Source of the DNA: Sphingobacterium faecale
Lineage (GTDB): Bacteria > Bacteroidota > Bacteroidia > Sphingobacteriales > Sphingobacteriaceae
Assembly: GCF_016746095.1 (NCBI RefSeq)
Contig: NZ_JAERTY010000006.1
Location: forward strand, 55,323-119,322
Direction: 5' to 3'
DNA: 64,000 nt
This document shows, piece by piece, positions 16,161 to 25,966 of the stretch (its first letter is position 1; every line of letters begins with the position of its first letter). The notes under the pieces were generated by a model, which saw only the letters and a program-made list of their open reading frames with translations, was not told the DNA's origin and searched no databases. The position numbers and the translations under genes were made by a program.

Positions 16161-19100
16161 ATGTATAAATTATTGACCACAAATGCGGGCATTATTTTGC
16201 CACGCATGAAGAAATTTATTCTCATCATGAAACTTGTCTTTACGGGGTGGCTATTGATGCTGCTTCAGGTAAGTGCATCGACTTATGCGCAAAAAGTATC
16301 GATACGTGTCAAAAATGCAAGCTTGAAGGAGGTTCTGAATCAAATTCAACAGCAGACAAAGTATGATTTTATTTACGATGCGGAACAGGTAAAGTCGCTC
16401 CGACCGATAACCATTCAAGCGTCCGATCGAAATCTGACGGATGTGTTGAATAGCTGTTTACTTGGACAAGGTTTTGCTTTTACATTGGATAATCAGGTCG
16501 TCACGATTCGTAAAGTGGATAGAGCCGCTGTAGACGAGCGGCAGGATCTGGTAAAGGGGGTCGTGATGGATGAATCTGGTAAGCCGTTGGCTGGGGTTTC
16601 TATTCGCTTGAGATCAACAGGTGCCAATTTAGCACAGACGAATAGGCAAGGCGAATTTGTACTGCCCGCAGCAGCATCTAACCAAGAGATCGTGTTTAGT
16701 TTTTTAGGGTATACTCCTAAAGTACAACTTCTGAATCCAAAAGAGGATCGTCATGTCGTACGCATGGTGCTGGAGGAAGGCGAGCTGGACGAAGTTGTGA
16801 TATCTACCGGTATATTTAAGAAGGTAGATAAGAGCTTTACCGGGGCTTCGACTACGGTGACGGCGAAGGAGCTACAGCTCTTTGGGACGCGAAATCTGAT
16901 CACATCTTTGAGGAATATCGACCCGTCTTTTAATATTATAGAAAGTAATCTGTATGGCTCGGATCCGAACCGAATGCCTGAGATTCAAATACGCGGTAAC
17001 TCCAGTATTCCGAATATCAAGGATCTGAAGAATGAATCGCATGCTGAATTGAATACGCCTTTGGTCATTTTGGATGGTTTTGAATCTAACTTGGCTACAT
17101 TGTTGGATATCAATGAAAATGATGTCGAATCCATCACAATATTGAAAGATGCGACAGCAACGGCAATATATGGATCTAGAGGTGCAAATGGGGTTGTAGT
17201 AATAACAACGAAGGTGCCTACTGCTGGTAAATTGAGAGTCAGCTATGGAGGGATGATAAATTTTGAGAACCCAGATTTATCCGGATACACACTTCTCAAA
17301 GCCCGGGAAAAATTGGAACTGGAGCGACTTGTAGGTTATTACAGCGACCGTAATCCGGATAAAGATTTTAGTTTAAAGCAATACTATAATTATATCCTAA
17401 GTGAGATCAATAGGGGCGTAGAAACGGACTGGCTGTCTATTCCATTGAGGACGGGGCACGGACAAAGGCACAATCTAAGGGTAGAAGGGGGAGATAGCCG
17501 GTTTAGATATGCTGCTTCGGCACAATATAATAAGATAGCGGGAGTGATGAGAGGCTCCGACCGGAACACATTCAATGGAGGGGTCACCATTACCTATAAT
17601 TATCAAAATATAAGATTTCGTAACGACACGAAATTTAAAGCAGGAAAATACGCACAGTCCCCTTATGGAACTTTTGATAATTATAGTAAGCAAAATCCAT
17701 ATTGGGCGCCTTATAACGAAGACGGACAGCTCAATTTATTTTTAGGAGATTCTGGTGATGCATCTTCTTATGGCTTCTATTGGAATCCTTTACCTGCAAA
17801 TCCATTGTATAATGCGACCCTAAAAACATATGATAGGACTTCGTCCAACGATATTCTAAATAATACATCTATAGAATGGACGATAGTGAAAGGTCTTATT
17901 CTGCGAACACAGCTGGGATTGGTTAAAGCTATGGGGCAATCTGACCGCTTTAGACCAGCAGAGCATACTGCCTTTGCTAATTATAGTTTAGATAACGTAT
18001 TTAGAAAAGGTGATTATAGACTGTCAACCTCCAATCAGTTTGGATATGATGCTGGCGTTAACCTTTCTTTCAATAAGACATTCCATAAAAAACATACCAT
18101 TTTTGGAGGGGTTGATTTCAATCTGCGGCATAGTGAAAACTATAGGTACAATTTTTTAGTGGAGGGATTCTCGAACCCTAAGCTTGATTTTCTGAGCATG
18201 GGGTTGCAGTATGCGAAAGGGAGTACGCCAACAGGTAATGATAAGATAAATAGAGCAATAGGTTTTACAACTAACGTCAATTATATCTACGATAACCGTT
18301 ATTTCGCAGATATGGTGTATAGAAAGGATGGAGCCTCTCAGTTTGGTTCTAAAAATCGTTATGCTCCTTTTTGGTCATTTGGCCTAGGGTGGAATGTGCA
18401 TGAAGAGAAGTTCTTAAAAAACAATGAAGTTATTAATCATTTAAAAATGAGAGGATCTTTAGGGATAGCGGGATCGCAGAATTTTGACCCTTATCAAGCT
18501 ATGACTTCATACAAATACTATACAGGGGACCGGTACTACAATTGGAATGGAGCTTTTCTCTTGGGATTAGGAAATGAACAATTGAAATGGCAACAGACTT
18601 TTAAAAAGAATATTGGATTCGATGCAGAATTTTTGGACAGGAAGCTGAAACTAAAACTAGATGTGTATGAAGAGACAACAGAAGGTTTGATATCCACACT
18701 GAACCTTCCTGCTTCAAATGGTTTTACAAGTTATACGGAAAATGTCGGACGCGTAGGAAATAAGGGAGTAGAGAGTTCGGCAACAGTGGTTCTGTTGAAT
18801 AATCCGCAGTCCTTTTTCTGGTCTATAACAGGTGGTCTTGTAAGGAATAAGAATAAAGTACTGGAGACTTCAGAAGAATTGAAAAAAGCACAGGCGACGA
18901 CTAAAGCGAGAGGGGATATCATAGGTAACGTGTATGAAGAAGGATACTCCAGTAAAACTATATGGGTAGTGCCATCCATGGGAATTGATCCAAGTACGGG
19001 TATGGAAGTGTTTCGGGGAATCGATGGCGAACCTACGTTGACCTGGAGTGGCCGTGATGTGGTGGCGATGGGATCTACGGAGCCTACGTTGTTTGGAAAC

Positions 19101-19535
19101 TTTAGTACGTTGATAAGATACAAGGATATAACCTTGAATACGGCTTTTAGGTACTCATTCGGAGCTCAGCAGTATAACAGTACGCTGGCTGATAAGGTGG
19201 AAGTGACGGACTATAAGTATAATGTCGATCAACGTGTATTTGACGATCGTTGGAAAGAACCAGGAGATGTTGCGGCCTTTAAGGGTTTACTGGTGAATAC
19301 ACCGACATATAAGTCTTCTCGTTTTGTGCAGAATGAAAGTCTGCTGGCCATATCGAATATACATCTTCAATATGATGTACGTGGGAAAGCATGGATGCGT
19401 GCTATGAGGCTAAATATGCTGAGCGTAACAGCCAATATGTCTGAACCGTTGTACTTGTCCACCATAAGAAGAGAGCGAGGAACAAGTTATCCTTTTGCAA
19501 GACAATACTCCTTAGGCTTTAACGTAACTTTTTAA
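16161..19535 (+). CDS. SusC/RagA-type TonB-dependent transducer with STN domain (locus B)
   Basis: I start at ATG 16161, because MYKLLTTNAGIILPRMKKF followed by a hydrophobic core is the typical N-terminus of Sphingobacteriaceae SusC proteins. An ATG at 16116 would add 15 unusual residues. The 1124-residue protein has a signal peptide ending near TYAQ (about residue 44), an STN domain (about 46-110), a carboxypeptidase-like regulatory domain and a plug with LVILDGFESN and ILKDATATAIYGSRGANGVV. The barrel ends LGFNVTF. It would import an unknown ligand with TonB energy and signal to the locus B FecR. SusD starts four bases after its stop. Confidence 0.94.
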   Translation: MYKLLTTNAGIILPRMKKFILIMKLVFTGWLLMLLQVSASTYAQKVSIRVKNASLKEVLNQIQQQTKYDFIYDAEQVKSLRPITIQASDRNLTDVLNSCLLGQGFAFTLDNQVVTIRKVDRAAVDERQDLVKGVVMDESGKPLAGVSIRLRSTGANLAQTNRQGEFVLPAAASNQEIVFSFLGYTPKVQLLNPKEDRHVVRMVLEEGELDEVVISTGIFKKVDKSFTGASTTVTAKELQLFGTRNLITSLRNIDPSFNIIESNLYGSDPNRMPEIQIRGNSSIPNIKDLKNESHAELNTPLVILDGFESNLATLLDINENDVESITILKDATATAIYGSRGANGVVVITTKVPTAGKLRVSYGGMINFENPDLSGYTLLKAREKLELERLVGYYSDRNPDKDFSLKQYYNYILSEINRGVETDWLSIPLRTGHGQRHNLRVEGGDSRFRYAASAQYNKIAGVMRGSDRNTFNGGVTITYNYQNIRFRNDTKFKAGKYAQSPYGTFDNYSKQNPYWAPYNEDGQLNLFLGDSGDASSYGFYWNPLPANPLYNATLKTYDRTSSNDILNNTSIEWTIVKGLILRTQLGLVKAMGQSDRFRPAEHTAFANYSLDNVFRKGDYRLSTSNQFGYDAGVNLSFNKTFHKKHTIFGGVDFNLRHSENYRYNFLVEGFSNPKLDFLSMGLQYAKGSTPTGNDKINRAIGFTTNVNYIYDNRYFADMVYRKDGASQFGSKNRYAPFWSFGLGWNVHEEKFLKNNEVINHLKMRGSLGIAGSQNFDPYQAMTSYKYYTGDRYYNWNGAFLLGLGNEQLKWQQTFKKNIGFDAEFLDRKLKLKLDVYEETTEGLISTLNLPASNGFTSYTENVGRVGNKGVESSATVVLLNNPQSFFWSITGGLVRNKNKVLETSEELKKAQATTKARGDIIGNVYEEGYSSKTIWVVPSMGIDPSTGMEVFRGIDGEPTLTWSGRDVVAMGSTEPTLFGNFSTLIRYKDITLNTAFRYSFGAQQYNSTLADKVEVTDYKYNVDQRVFDDRWKEPGDVAAFKGLLVNTPTYKSSRFVQNESLLAISNIHLQYDVRGKAWMRAMRLNMLSVTANMSEPLYLSTIRRERGTSYPFARQYSLGFNVTF

Positions 19536-19539
19536 AAAG

Positions 19540-20976
19540 ATGAAAAATATATATAGTATGCTGTTGTTGGGTGGGCTATTGCTTACATCTTGCAATGATT
19601 ATTTAAATGTCAGTCCAAAAACCCAGATCGAGTTGGAGACATTTTTTGAGGATGAAGAGGGTTTCAAAGATGCGTTGACAGGTGTCTATGTGCAGATGAA
19701 AGAAGAGACGGTCTATGGTGGACGATTGACGCAAACAACGATAGAACACCTAGTGTCTAGTTGGGATGCAGCAAGTCTATCCGCGGAAGGACGCTTGGGC
19801 TATTTTGACTATAAAAATGAACAGGTGGCGACGATGTTGGATGAGATTTTTCTAAAGCAATATGCGATGATCGCTAGTGTTAATGCGATGTTGGGCCAGA
19901 TTGACAGTAGAAAAAATGTGTTTAAAACAGCTGGGCTTTATGAACTGGTCAAGGGAGAGGCTTTAGCACTAAGGGCCTACTTGCATTTTGATCTGATGCG
20001 GTTGTTTGGTCCAGCGCCTCATAACCCAACAGAGGGAAGTCAACTGGCTTACGTTACGAAATTTACCACTATGCTGCACGAGAAGATGTCTTACGAACAG
20101 TATAAAAGTTTGTTGATCAGTGATATTGATGAGGCAGCAACATTACTTGGTCGAGTCGATCCGATTCAAGAACTCTCCATCGAGGATATGCGTCTTGGGA
20201 CCGCCCCAGTAAAAGATTCTTATTTTGCTCATCGCTATCTGCGTATGAACTATTACGCTACTAAGGGACTGAAAGCACGGATACATCTTTGGTATGGAGA
20301 TAAAGAAAAGGCTTATGTAGCAGCGAAGGAAGTACTTGAATCTAAAAATAAGGATGGATCTGTCAAATTCAAATTAGGAGTTGCCGCAGACTTTGCAAAA
20401 GAAAACTTTACGTTGGTCGGCGAGCATTTATTTGGTTTGTATGACCATGATTTGGAAAAAAGGTATGATGCAAACTATGCCAGTCTGGTTTTGAAAAAAG
20501 AAGAGGAATGGAATAAATTAAAAGAACTGCTCTATGGGAATACGGGGAAAGATATCAGAGAAGCCTCCTTGTGGCAAAATGTAGTCCTGGCAGATGGAAA
20601 GAAGGGGAATATTATCAAAAAATATTCGGCAAAGCCTAATTCTCAGACTTCCGGAGGACGGGACTATAAACAAATACCGATGATTCGTATTAGTGAACTG
20701 TATCTTATCGCTGCAGAGGCGGCTCCGTTTGGAGAGCGGCTCGAGTATTTCGCTTCTTTTAGAAAAGCGCGGAACCTAGACTTGTCAGCCCCCGCTAACC
20801 CTGAAGCATTGGATGTAGAAATTGTAAAAGAGTATCGTAAGGAGTTTTATGCGGAAGGGCAGACTTTCTATACTTATAAACGCAAAAACGTACAAAGACC
20901 AAGTTTTTTGTTTTTACCTGCTACTGCGACCATCAATTATGTACTGCCTCTACCTAAGATAGAGACTATAAATTAA
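19540..20976 (+). CDS. RagB/SusD-family surface lipoprotein (locus B)
   Basis: This 478-residue lipoprotein has lipobox LTSC with Cys18 and the SusD opening DYLNVSPKTQIELETFF. The middle motif ALRAYLHFDLMRLFGP and the C-terminal EYRKEFYAEGQTFYTYKRKN follow, with a VLPLPKIE ending. These mirror the motifs in loci A and C, so the three SusD proteins form one subfamily rather than chance neighbours. It is translationally close-packed with susC (four bases) and the next gene (five bases). Confidence 0.93.
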   Translation: MKNIYSMLLLGGLLLTSCNDYLNVSPKTQIELETFFEDEEGFKDALTGVYVQMKEETVYGGRLTQTTIEHLVSSWDAASLSAEGRLGYFDYKNEQVATMLDEIFLKQYAMIASVNAMLGQIDSRKNVFKTAGLYELVKGEALALRAYLHFDLMRLFGPAPHNPTEGSQLAYVTKFTTMLHEKMSYEQYKSLLISDIDEAATLLGRVDPIQELSIEDMRLGTAPVKDSYFAHRYLRMNYYATKGLKARIHLWYGDKEKAYVAAKEVLESKNKDGSVKFKLGVAADFAKENFTLVGEHLFGLYDHDLEKRYDANYASLVLKKEEEWNKLKELLYGNTGKDIREASLWQNVVLADGKKGNIIKKYSAKPNSQTSGGRDYKQIPMIRISELYLIAAEAAPFGERLEYFASFRKARNLDLSAPANPEALDVEIVKEYRKEFYAEGQTFYTYKRKNVQRPSFLFLPATATINYVLPLPKIETIN

Positions 20977-20981
20977 GAGCT

Positions 20982-21755
20982 ATGAAAATAATAAAATATT
21001 TGCTTTTTGCATGTATGACGGTATCGTTCTGGTCCTGCAAACAGGCTCCTTATAATACCTTTGAAGATATTAATATTATACAGTTTGGTCCTGCACCGGC
21101 AGATCTGTATAACAGTGACCGGCAGCTTCGCAACCGGATTAAGGCGTATACATTTGTCTATGAACCCGACGATAAATTACAGGATACGGTATACTTTGAT
21201 GTATATGCACTGGGTGGTAAGAAAAATAAGGATCGTTTTTTTAAAATAGAACAAGAGGCTGTTCCTGATGTGGAGAATGCGGTTCCAGGGGTCCATTATC
21301 AATCCTTCGATAAAGAGGGGGGAGCGCTCTGCGTGATTAAAGCGAATACCGTGCACACGCAGCTCCCTGTTGTATTACTAAGAGACGAGTCGTTGAAGAA
21401 AAATACGGTGGTTTTAAAGTTTAAGCTACAAGCGAATGAAGAGTTTGTCTTAGGCGAAAAAGAAAAGCTTTGGCGAGAGGTGTCGTATACGGATCAATTG
21501 AGTAAACCCGATGGCTGGACAGCGAATGTGTCTCGGTATTATCTTGGTGATTACAGTGCCGAAAAGCATCGTTTTATGATTAAGGTGACACAACAGCGGT
21601 GGGATGAACAGATGATTGTTGAGGCTGTACCACAGACCGATTTGATGATGTATTATAAGGCTGTTCTTAATGCGGCATTGATAAAGTACAATAACGAAAG
21701 TACAACTGGACCGCTGCGTGATGAAAATAGACAACTTATTGTTTTTCCAAGATAA
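20982..21755 (+). CDS. DUF4843-type lipoprotein (locus B)
   Basis: The 257-residue lipoprotein has lipobox FWSC with Cys19. The mature domain shows the same order as in locus A: an initial INIIQFG strand, KLQDTVYFDVYALGG, a PGVHYQSF loop, VHTQLPVVLLRDESLKKNT and a late YYLGDYSAEKHRFMI helix. It follows susD by five bases. The function is unknown; by position it is an accessory of the SusC/SusD pair. It is shorter than the locus A copy, mostly in the C-terminal part. Confidence 0.78.
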   Translation: MKIIKYLLFACMTVSFWSCKQAPYNTFEDINIIQFGPAPADLYNSDRQLRNRIKAYTFVYEPDDKLQDTVYFDVYALGGKKNKDRFFKIEQEAVPDVENAVPGVHYQSFDKEGGALCVIKANTVHTQLPVVLLRDESLKKNTVVLKFKLQANEEFVLGEKEKLWREVSYTDQLSKPDGWTANVSRYYLGDYSAEKHRFMIKVTQQRWDEQMIVEAVPQTDLMMYYKAVLNAALIKYNNESTTGPLRDENRQLIVFPR

Positions 21756-21780
21756 GTGTAACGTAACTAATGAATAAATT

Positions 21781-23328
21781 ATGAAAATGAAAAATATACT
21801 TGGGTTGTTGTTAGCAATGATCGTTGTACTGGTCAGCTCTTGTCATAAGGATGGTAATAGTTATGACTATAAAGAGGCAGAAAGCATCAGTGTTGAAGGG
21901 TTAGAGCAACGTTACAATGTTATATCCGAGCATGATACACTTCGGATTGACGCTATGGCTCATTCGACCTTGCCTGATGCTGACTTTGAATACGTTTGGG
22001 GTGTTTTCGATCCACTTGTGTCAGGAACCTTAGACACGATTGGCCGGTCTAGAGTATTAGAGTACCGTGTCAAATTGATCGCTGGGAATTGGATATTGGT
22101 ACATATTGCCAAAAATAAGAAAACAGGCTTAGCTAAGTTAAGTCAGGCCAATATCAGAGTGAATACAAAATTTACAACAGGCTGGTATGTGCTGAAAGAT
22201 GATGAACAGAATAGTGATCTTGATTTTTTCTATGCCTCGAAGTTTCGTAATGTAGAATGGATGAGTTCTGATATCTATAGTGCAGTCAATGGGCGAAAGC
22301 TTGAGGGAAAGGCGGGGAAGCTGAGTTTTGTCCATAACTACAAATCTACCATCGAAAAGCCAAAACCATCGAATACGCCCACATTGTTTGTCAATACAAC
22401 AGGTGATATCCAGGCGGTGTACCTGAATACATTGAAGGTGATAAACACGAAGGAAACATTCTTTTTGGGAAGCCCAAGCCATGACTTCCGTGGAGATGCT
22501 GTTTTTTATGGTTCAATGTCCGAGTTTCTTATTAATAATGGACGATTGTACGGTATAAATATGATGAACGTCAGTAAGGGGATGTTTGGAACGAATGTCA
22601 TGTTTGATAGTAAAAACTCGGATTATACACTCTCACCTTTTTACTTGCCAGGACAGTACAGTTATTTCTTTGATACAGCGAGTAGCACATTTGTGACGCT
22701 GCCCGACGCATCAGGAACCATGTTTACCAAGGTGCAGGTAGGTAAGGGATCTCAAATGGATGTAGAGCAGAATAACCAGAAGTTACACTATATGGGGCTA
22801 AAAAACCAGGTTTATTTGGGGGCACCAGAGTATAGGTATGAGATCATTGGATATGCAATTTTTGAAGATAAGAGCAATCCCAGCCGTCGTGTAGTCGCTA
22901 GGTTGGAACCTAATTTTGTGACGATGAAAATCACTAGAAAAGTAATTCAGCCAACAGAAAAGCTATTTGATGGGAAATTGCATACGCTACTGTTTGGAGA
23001 TGAAGAGATGATGTATTTTGTCGCAACGGATGGGAATGTGTATAGCCGAAACTTGGCGAATAGCTTTGAGCAGCTTCAATATACGGTGTCCGGCGGTGGC
23101 GAAGTAACTTTTATAAAGCATTTGAGACACTCAGGATCTGTTACTCCATTTAACTATGTTGCTATTGGTGTGAAACAGGGGGGGAGCTATAAAGTAATGC
23201 TGTTTGAAAAGGTCGCTGGGGATTTGAAGGCTATGCCTGAAATGACATTAGAGGGAGAAGGAAGCCCTCGTGATGTGATGTATATCGATGGAGATGTAAG
23301 TGCAGATACCTATAAGCCTATACCTTAG
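21781..23328 (+). CDS. PKD-like family lipoprotein (locus B)
   Basis: This 515-residue lipoprotein has lipobox VSSC with Cys21 and opens with HKDGNSYDYKEAESISVEGL. A PKD-like domain (ADFEYVWGVFDP, RVLEYRVKLIAGN) is followed by TGWYVLKDDEQNSDLDFFYA and a long beta-rich C-terminal part. Downstream a terminator ends the operon directly, so locus B lacks the thioredoxin gene that closes loci 0, A and C. The role is unknown; co-location suggests a surface subunit of the importer. Confidence 0.78.
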   Translation: MKMKNILGLLLAMIVVLVSSCHKDGNSYDYKEAESISVEGLEQRYNVISEHDTLRIDAMAHSTLPDADFEYVWGVFDPLVSGTLDTIGRSRVLEYRVKLIAGNWILVHIAKNKKTGLAKLSQANIRVNTKFTTGWYVLKDDEQNSDLDFFYASKFRNVEWMSSDIYSAVNGRKLEGKAGKLSFVHNYKSTIEKPKPSNTPTLFVNTTGDIQAVYLNTLKVINTKETFFLGSPSHDFRGDAVFYGSMSEFLINNGRLYGINMMNVSKGMFGTNVMFDSKNSDYTLSPFYLPGQYSYFFDTASSTFVTLPDASGTMFTKVQVGKGSQMDVEQNNQKLHYMGLKNQVYLGAPEYRYEIIGYAIFEDKSNPSRRVVARLEPNFVTMKITRKVIQPTEKLFDGKLHTLLFGDEEMMYFVATDGNVYSRNLANSFEQLQYTVSGGGEVTFIKHLRHSGSVTPFNYVAIGVKQGGSYKVMLFEKVAGDLKAMPEMTLEGEGSPRDVMYIDGDVSADTYKPIP

Positions 23329-23360
23329 AATTGTGTTTTGATGTATTTATAGATTTCGAT

Positions 23361-23390
23361 AAAGGGTGCTGCCGTATGGTAGCACCCTTT
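23361..23390 (+). terminator. Terminator of locus B
   Basis: AAAGGGTGCTGCC pairs with GGTAGCACCCTTT around a GTAT loop (one mismatch), 32 bases after the PKD-like stop. The T-run is weak (TTTATG). The near-symmetric stem is the last recognisable element before the membrane protein gene. Confidence 0.7.
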
Positions 23391-23434
23391 ATGTATAAAA
23401 ATATTTACCTTAGGATAATAACATAATAGATGTC

Positions 23435-24070
23435 ATGACTTTATCTCAAAGAAATCTTGCTGCAATAATTGTCGTTACGGCTTGGTTTGCCATTGTCGCT
23501 CAGTTTTGTGTTGGTATTAATAGCGCTTCAGTGTCTCCGGTTGTAAGCACGATTCGGTTTTTCAGTTATTTTACGATACAGACCAATTTGATGGTGGCCA
23601 TAAGTACGACCTGTCTGTGGATGTTTCCCCAAAAGTGCGTTGGTGTATTTTTTGGGAAGAGCTCGACACTGACAGCGATCACACTTTATATTCTTATCGT
23701 CGGTCTTGTGTATAATGTAGCTTTACGGTTCTTGTGGCAACCACAAGGCTTTGCTCGATTTACGGACGAATTGCTCCACTCCGTGATACCATTGCTAGTA
23801 TTGTTCTATTGGTGGCGTAGTCCAGAAAAGGAGATGTTGAGATGGAAGTATATACTGGGGTGGCTCATCTATCCGCTCATCTACCTGTTGTATACGTTGG
23901 CTCATGGCGCTATTACGGGGTTCTATCCCTACCCGTTTGTAGATGTGAATGCATTGGGTATAACAATGGTATTGGTGAATTGTGGGATTATTGCGCTGGT
24001 GTTTTTATTGCTAGGGATGCTGTTGATCTGGTTGGGTAAACGGTTTTCTAGGAAAAGAAAAAATGTATAA
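23435..24070 (+). CDS. Pr6Pr-family integral membrane protein
   Basis: The 211-residue product has six predicted membrane helices. It carries the landmarks of the Pr6Pr (FAR-17a/AIG1-like) family: FFSYFTIQTNLMV in the second helix, a YNVALRFLW loop, DELLHSVIPLLVLFYWW, and YPLIYLLYTLAHGAITGFYPYPFVDV. Eukaryotic relatives include hydrolases of fatty-acid esters of hydroxy fatty acids, which use a conserved Thr and His. The corresponding Thr in FTIQTN and His in LAHG or LLHS are present here. The bacterial role is not established. It stands alone between loci B and C with no evident link to them. Confidence 0.75.
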   Translation: MTLSQRNLAAIIVVTAWFAIVAQFCVGINSASVSPVVSTIRFFSYFTIQTNLMVAISTTCLWMFPQKCVGVFFGKSSTLTAITLYILIVGLVYNVALRFLWQPQGFARFTDELLHSVIPLLVLFYWWRSPEKEMLRWKYILGWLIYPLIYLLYTLAHGAITGFYPYPFVDVNALGITMVLVNCGIIALVFLLLGMLLIWLGKRFSRKRKNV

Positions 24071-24219
24071 TGTGGGGGAGGACGTCTGTCAAAATTTGAT
24101 TTTTGTTAGATAGTTTTTACATTAGTCGACATATTTTTTACTTCTTTTGTCATTTAGAAGTTTTTAGAGCTTCGTATGACGACACCTAATTATTGAAAAA
24201 TACTTACAAGGCAAATGAT

Positions 24220-24813
24220 ATGGACTGTTTTGATTTAGATGAAGAGGATTTAGCTGCATTTCAAGCAGGTAGTGAGGCCCGTTTTGAAACAGTCTATAAC
24301 TGTTACAAAGAAAAACTATTTCGATACGTTCTCCAATATGTGAAAAACCCTGAACTAGCTTATGATGTCGTACAGGATGCATTTATTCGTTTATGGGAGC
24401 AGCGTTCTCAGATGGTCAATTTTGAGAATATCCGCGGCTTTCTTTTTCTTACTGCAAAAAATAATGCAATTAATCTGTTGAGGCGTGCTTCTGTTGATCT
24501 AAAGGCAAGAGAAAAAATATTAGAGGGATATATATATCCTTCGGAATCGGATGTGGAGTATTATGTAATCGATCGGGAGTACGAGAAGTATATAACCGAG
24601 GTGTTAGATAGATTGCCGGAACAAACAAAGCTGGTTTTTAAAAAGTGTAGATTTGAAAATATGTCTTACGACGAAGTCGGAGAGGAATTAGGAATTTCCC
24701 GTAATACCGTAAAGAAACATATGATGCGTGCATTAAAAGTCTTTCGAGAGGATGAAGTCATCAAAAGAATGAATCTGAACGCGCTGTGGATCTGGATTAT
24801 TATCAATTTTTAG
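24220..24813 (+). CDS. ECF RNA polymerase sigma factor (locus C)
   Basis: The open frame reaches back to a TTG at 24193, but the first ATG at 24220 (MDCFDLDEEDLAAF) fits family length, giving 197 residues. Region 2 contains AYDVVQDAFIRLWEQRSQ, and region 4 contains MSYDEVGEELGISRNTVKKHM. A hydrophobic C-terminal tail (LNALWIWIIINF) is present, as in locus B. The anti-sigma gene follows after 66 bases. It is inferred to control locus C under FecR. Confidence 0.92.
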   Translation: MDCFDLDEEDLAAFQAGSEARFETVYNCYKEKLFRYVLQYVKNPELAYDVVQDAFIRLWEQRSQMVNFENIRGFLFLTAKNNAINLLRRASVDLKAREKILEGYIYPSESDVEYYVIDREYEKYITEVLDRLPEQTKLVFKKCRFENMSYDEVGEELGISRNTVKKHMMRALKVFREDEVIKRMNLNALWIWIIINF

Positions 24814-24879
24814 TTTTTTTTTAAAAAGGGGGTACCCTAGCAGGAGGGTGTAATTGTTGTGTCAACAATTAGCCAAGTT

Positions 24880-25938
24880 ATGAAGGAAGAGAATAGGAAA
24901 AAATTAATATTAAAATACCTTACCAATAAAGCCTCTGAAAAAGAAATTTTAGTTTTTTTTGAGGAGATGAAAGAGGATACTTTCGTTGCCTTGTTAGAGG
25001 AACTTGAGATTTCTCGCGTTAATGCTGCTCCAAAGCAACCATGGTTCAGGTTTGCTTATTGGGCTGCCGCTGCCAGTATTCTTTTAGCCATCGGGACTGT
25101 TATATACTTTTGGGCGGGATCCTACCTGTCTGAACACACCAAAGATAGCATTGCCGCACTTGAACAATACCGACCTGCGGAAAATAAAGCCATAATGACT
25201 ATTGATGGAGAAAGAGTGGCTGTCTTGTCTGATTCCGCAGAATATGTGGACCGATTATCTTTTTTTGAAAAGGAAAAAGAAATTCAATATGTAACTGTTG
25301 AGACACAGGTTGCAAATGTATTTAGAATGGCCCTACCCGATGGGAGTATTGTTTATTTAAATGCAGAAAGTAAACTTAAGTTCCCCAAGAAGTTTAGTAG
25401 TGCAAGTGACCGGCAGGTGGAGCTGGAAGGAGAGGCTTATTTTGAAGTGAAGTCTGATATAAATCACCCGTTTATTGTAGCAACAAGCGTGAAGCGTGAA
25501 GAACAGCTCCGGCAAATGGATGTAAGAGTTACTGGTACAAAATTCCTGGTTTCCAATTATAGAGATCAAAGTGATGCACATACTGTTTTATTAGAAGGTA
25601 AAGTGGCTGTAAATACGGCTAAAATTGATCCTGGGTACATCTATCAGATGGATAAAGAAGGGCAACAGGTTTATAAACTGAGCTCGCTAAGGAAGTATGT
25701 GGATTGGGTGGAAGGAACATTTGAGTTTGAAGGCGAACAGATCACAGATATCTTACGTAAGATAGAAAAATGGTATGGTGTTAAGTTCATCGGTAAAAAG
25801 GCTACGAATAAGTATAGTTTCGGTGGTGTTATTTCTAGGTCAGTCCCTCTTAAAGACATTCTAAACCTATTAGAGGAAAATACGGATTTACGTTTCGAAC
25901 AAGCTACAGGTAATCAGATTACCATATTATTAAAATAA
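24880..25938 (+). CDS. FecR-family anti-sigma factor (locus C)
   Basis: A GTG at 24859 opens the frame, but the ATG at 24880 gives MKEENRKKLILKYLTNKAS, the expected FecR N-terminus, and 352 residues in all. A membrane helix covers about residues 60-80 (AAAASILLAIGTVIYFW). The FecR domain has LPDGSIVYLNAESKLKFPKK and GEAYFEVKSD, and DUF4974 closes the protein with ITDILRKIEKWYGVKF. It would hold the locus C sigma factor until the STN domain of SusC signals. SusC begins 28 bases later. Confidence 0.92.
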   Translation: MKEENRKKLILKYLTNKASEKEILVFFEEMKEDTFVALLEELEISRVNAAPKQPWFRFAYWAAAASILLAIGTVIYFWAGSYLSEHTKDSIAALEQYRPAENKAIMTIDGERVAVLSDSAEYVDRLSFFEKEKEIQYVTVETQVANVFRMALPDGSIVYLNAESKLKFPKKFSSASDRQVELEGEAYFEVKSDINHPFIVATSVKREEQLRQMDVRVTGTKFLVSNYRDQSDAHTVLLEGKVAVNTAKIDPGYIYQMDKEGQQVYKLSSLRKYVDWVEGTFEFEGEQITDILRKIEKWYGVKFIGKKATNKYSFGGVISRSVPLKDILNLLEENTDLRFEQATGNQITILLK

Positions 25939-25966
25939 AATTATCCAATTAACTAATCAATTTTTA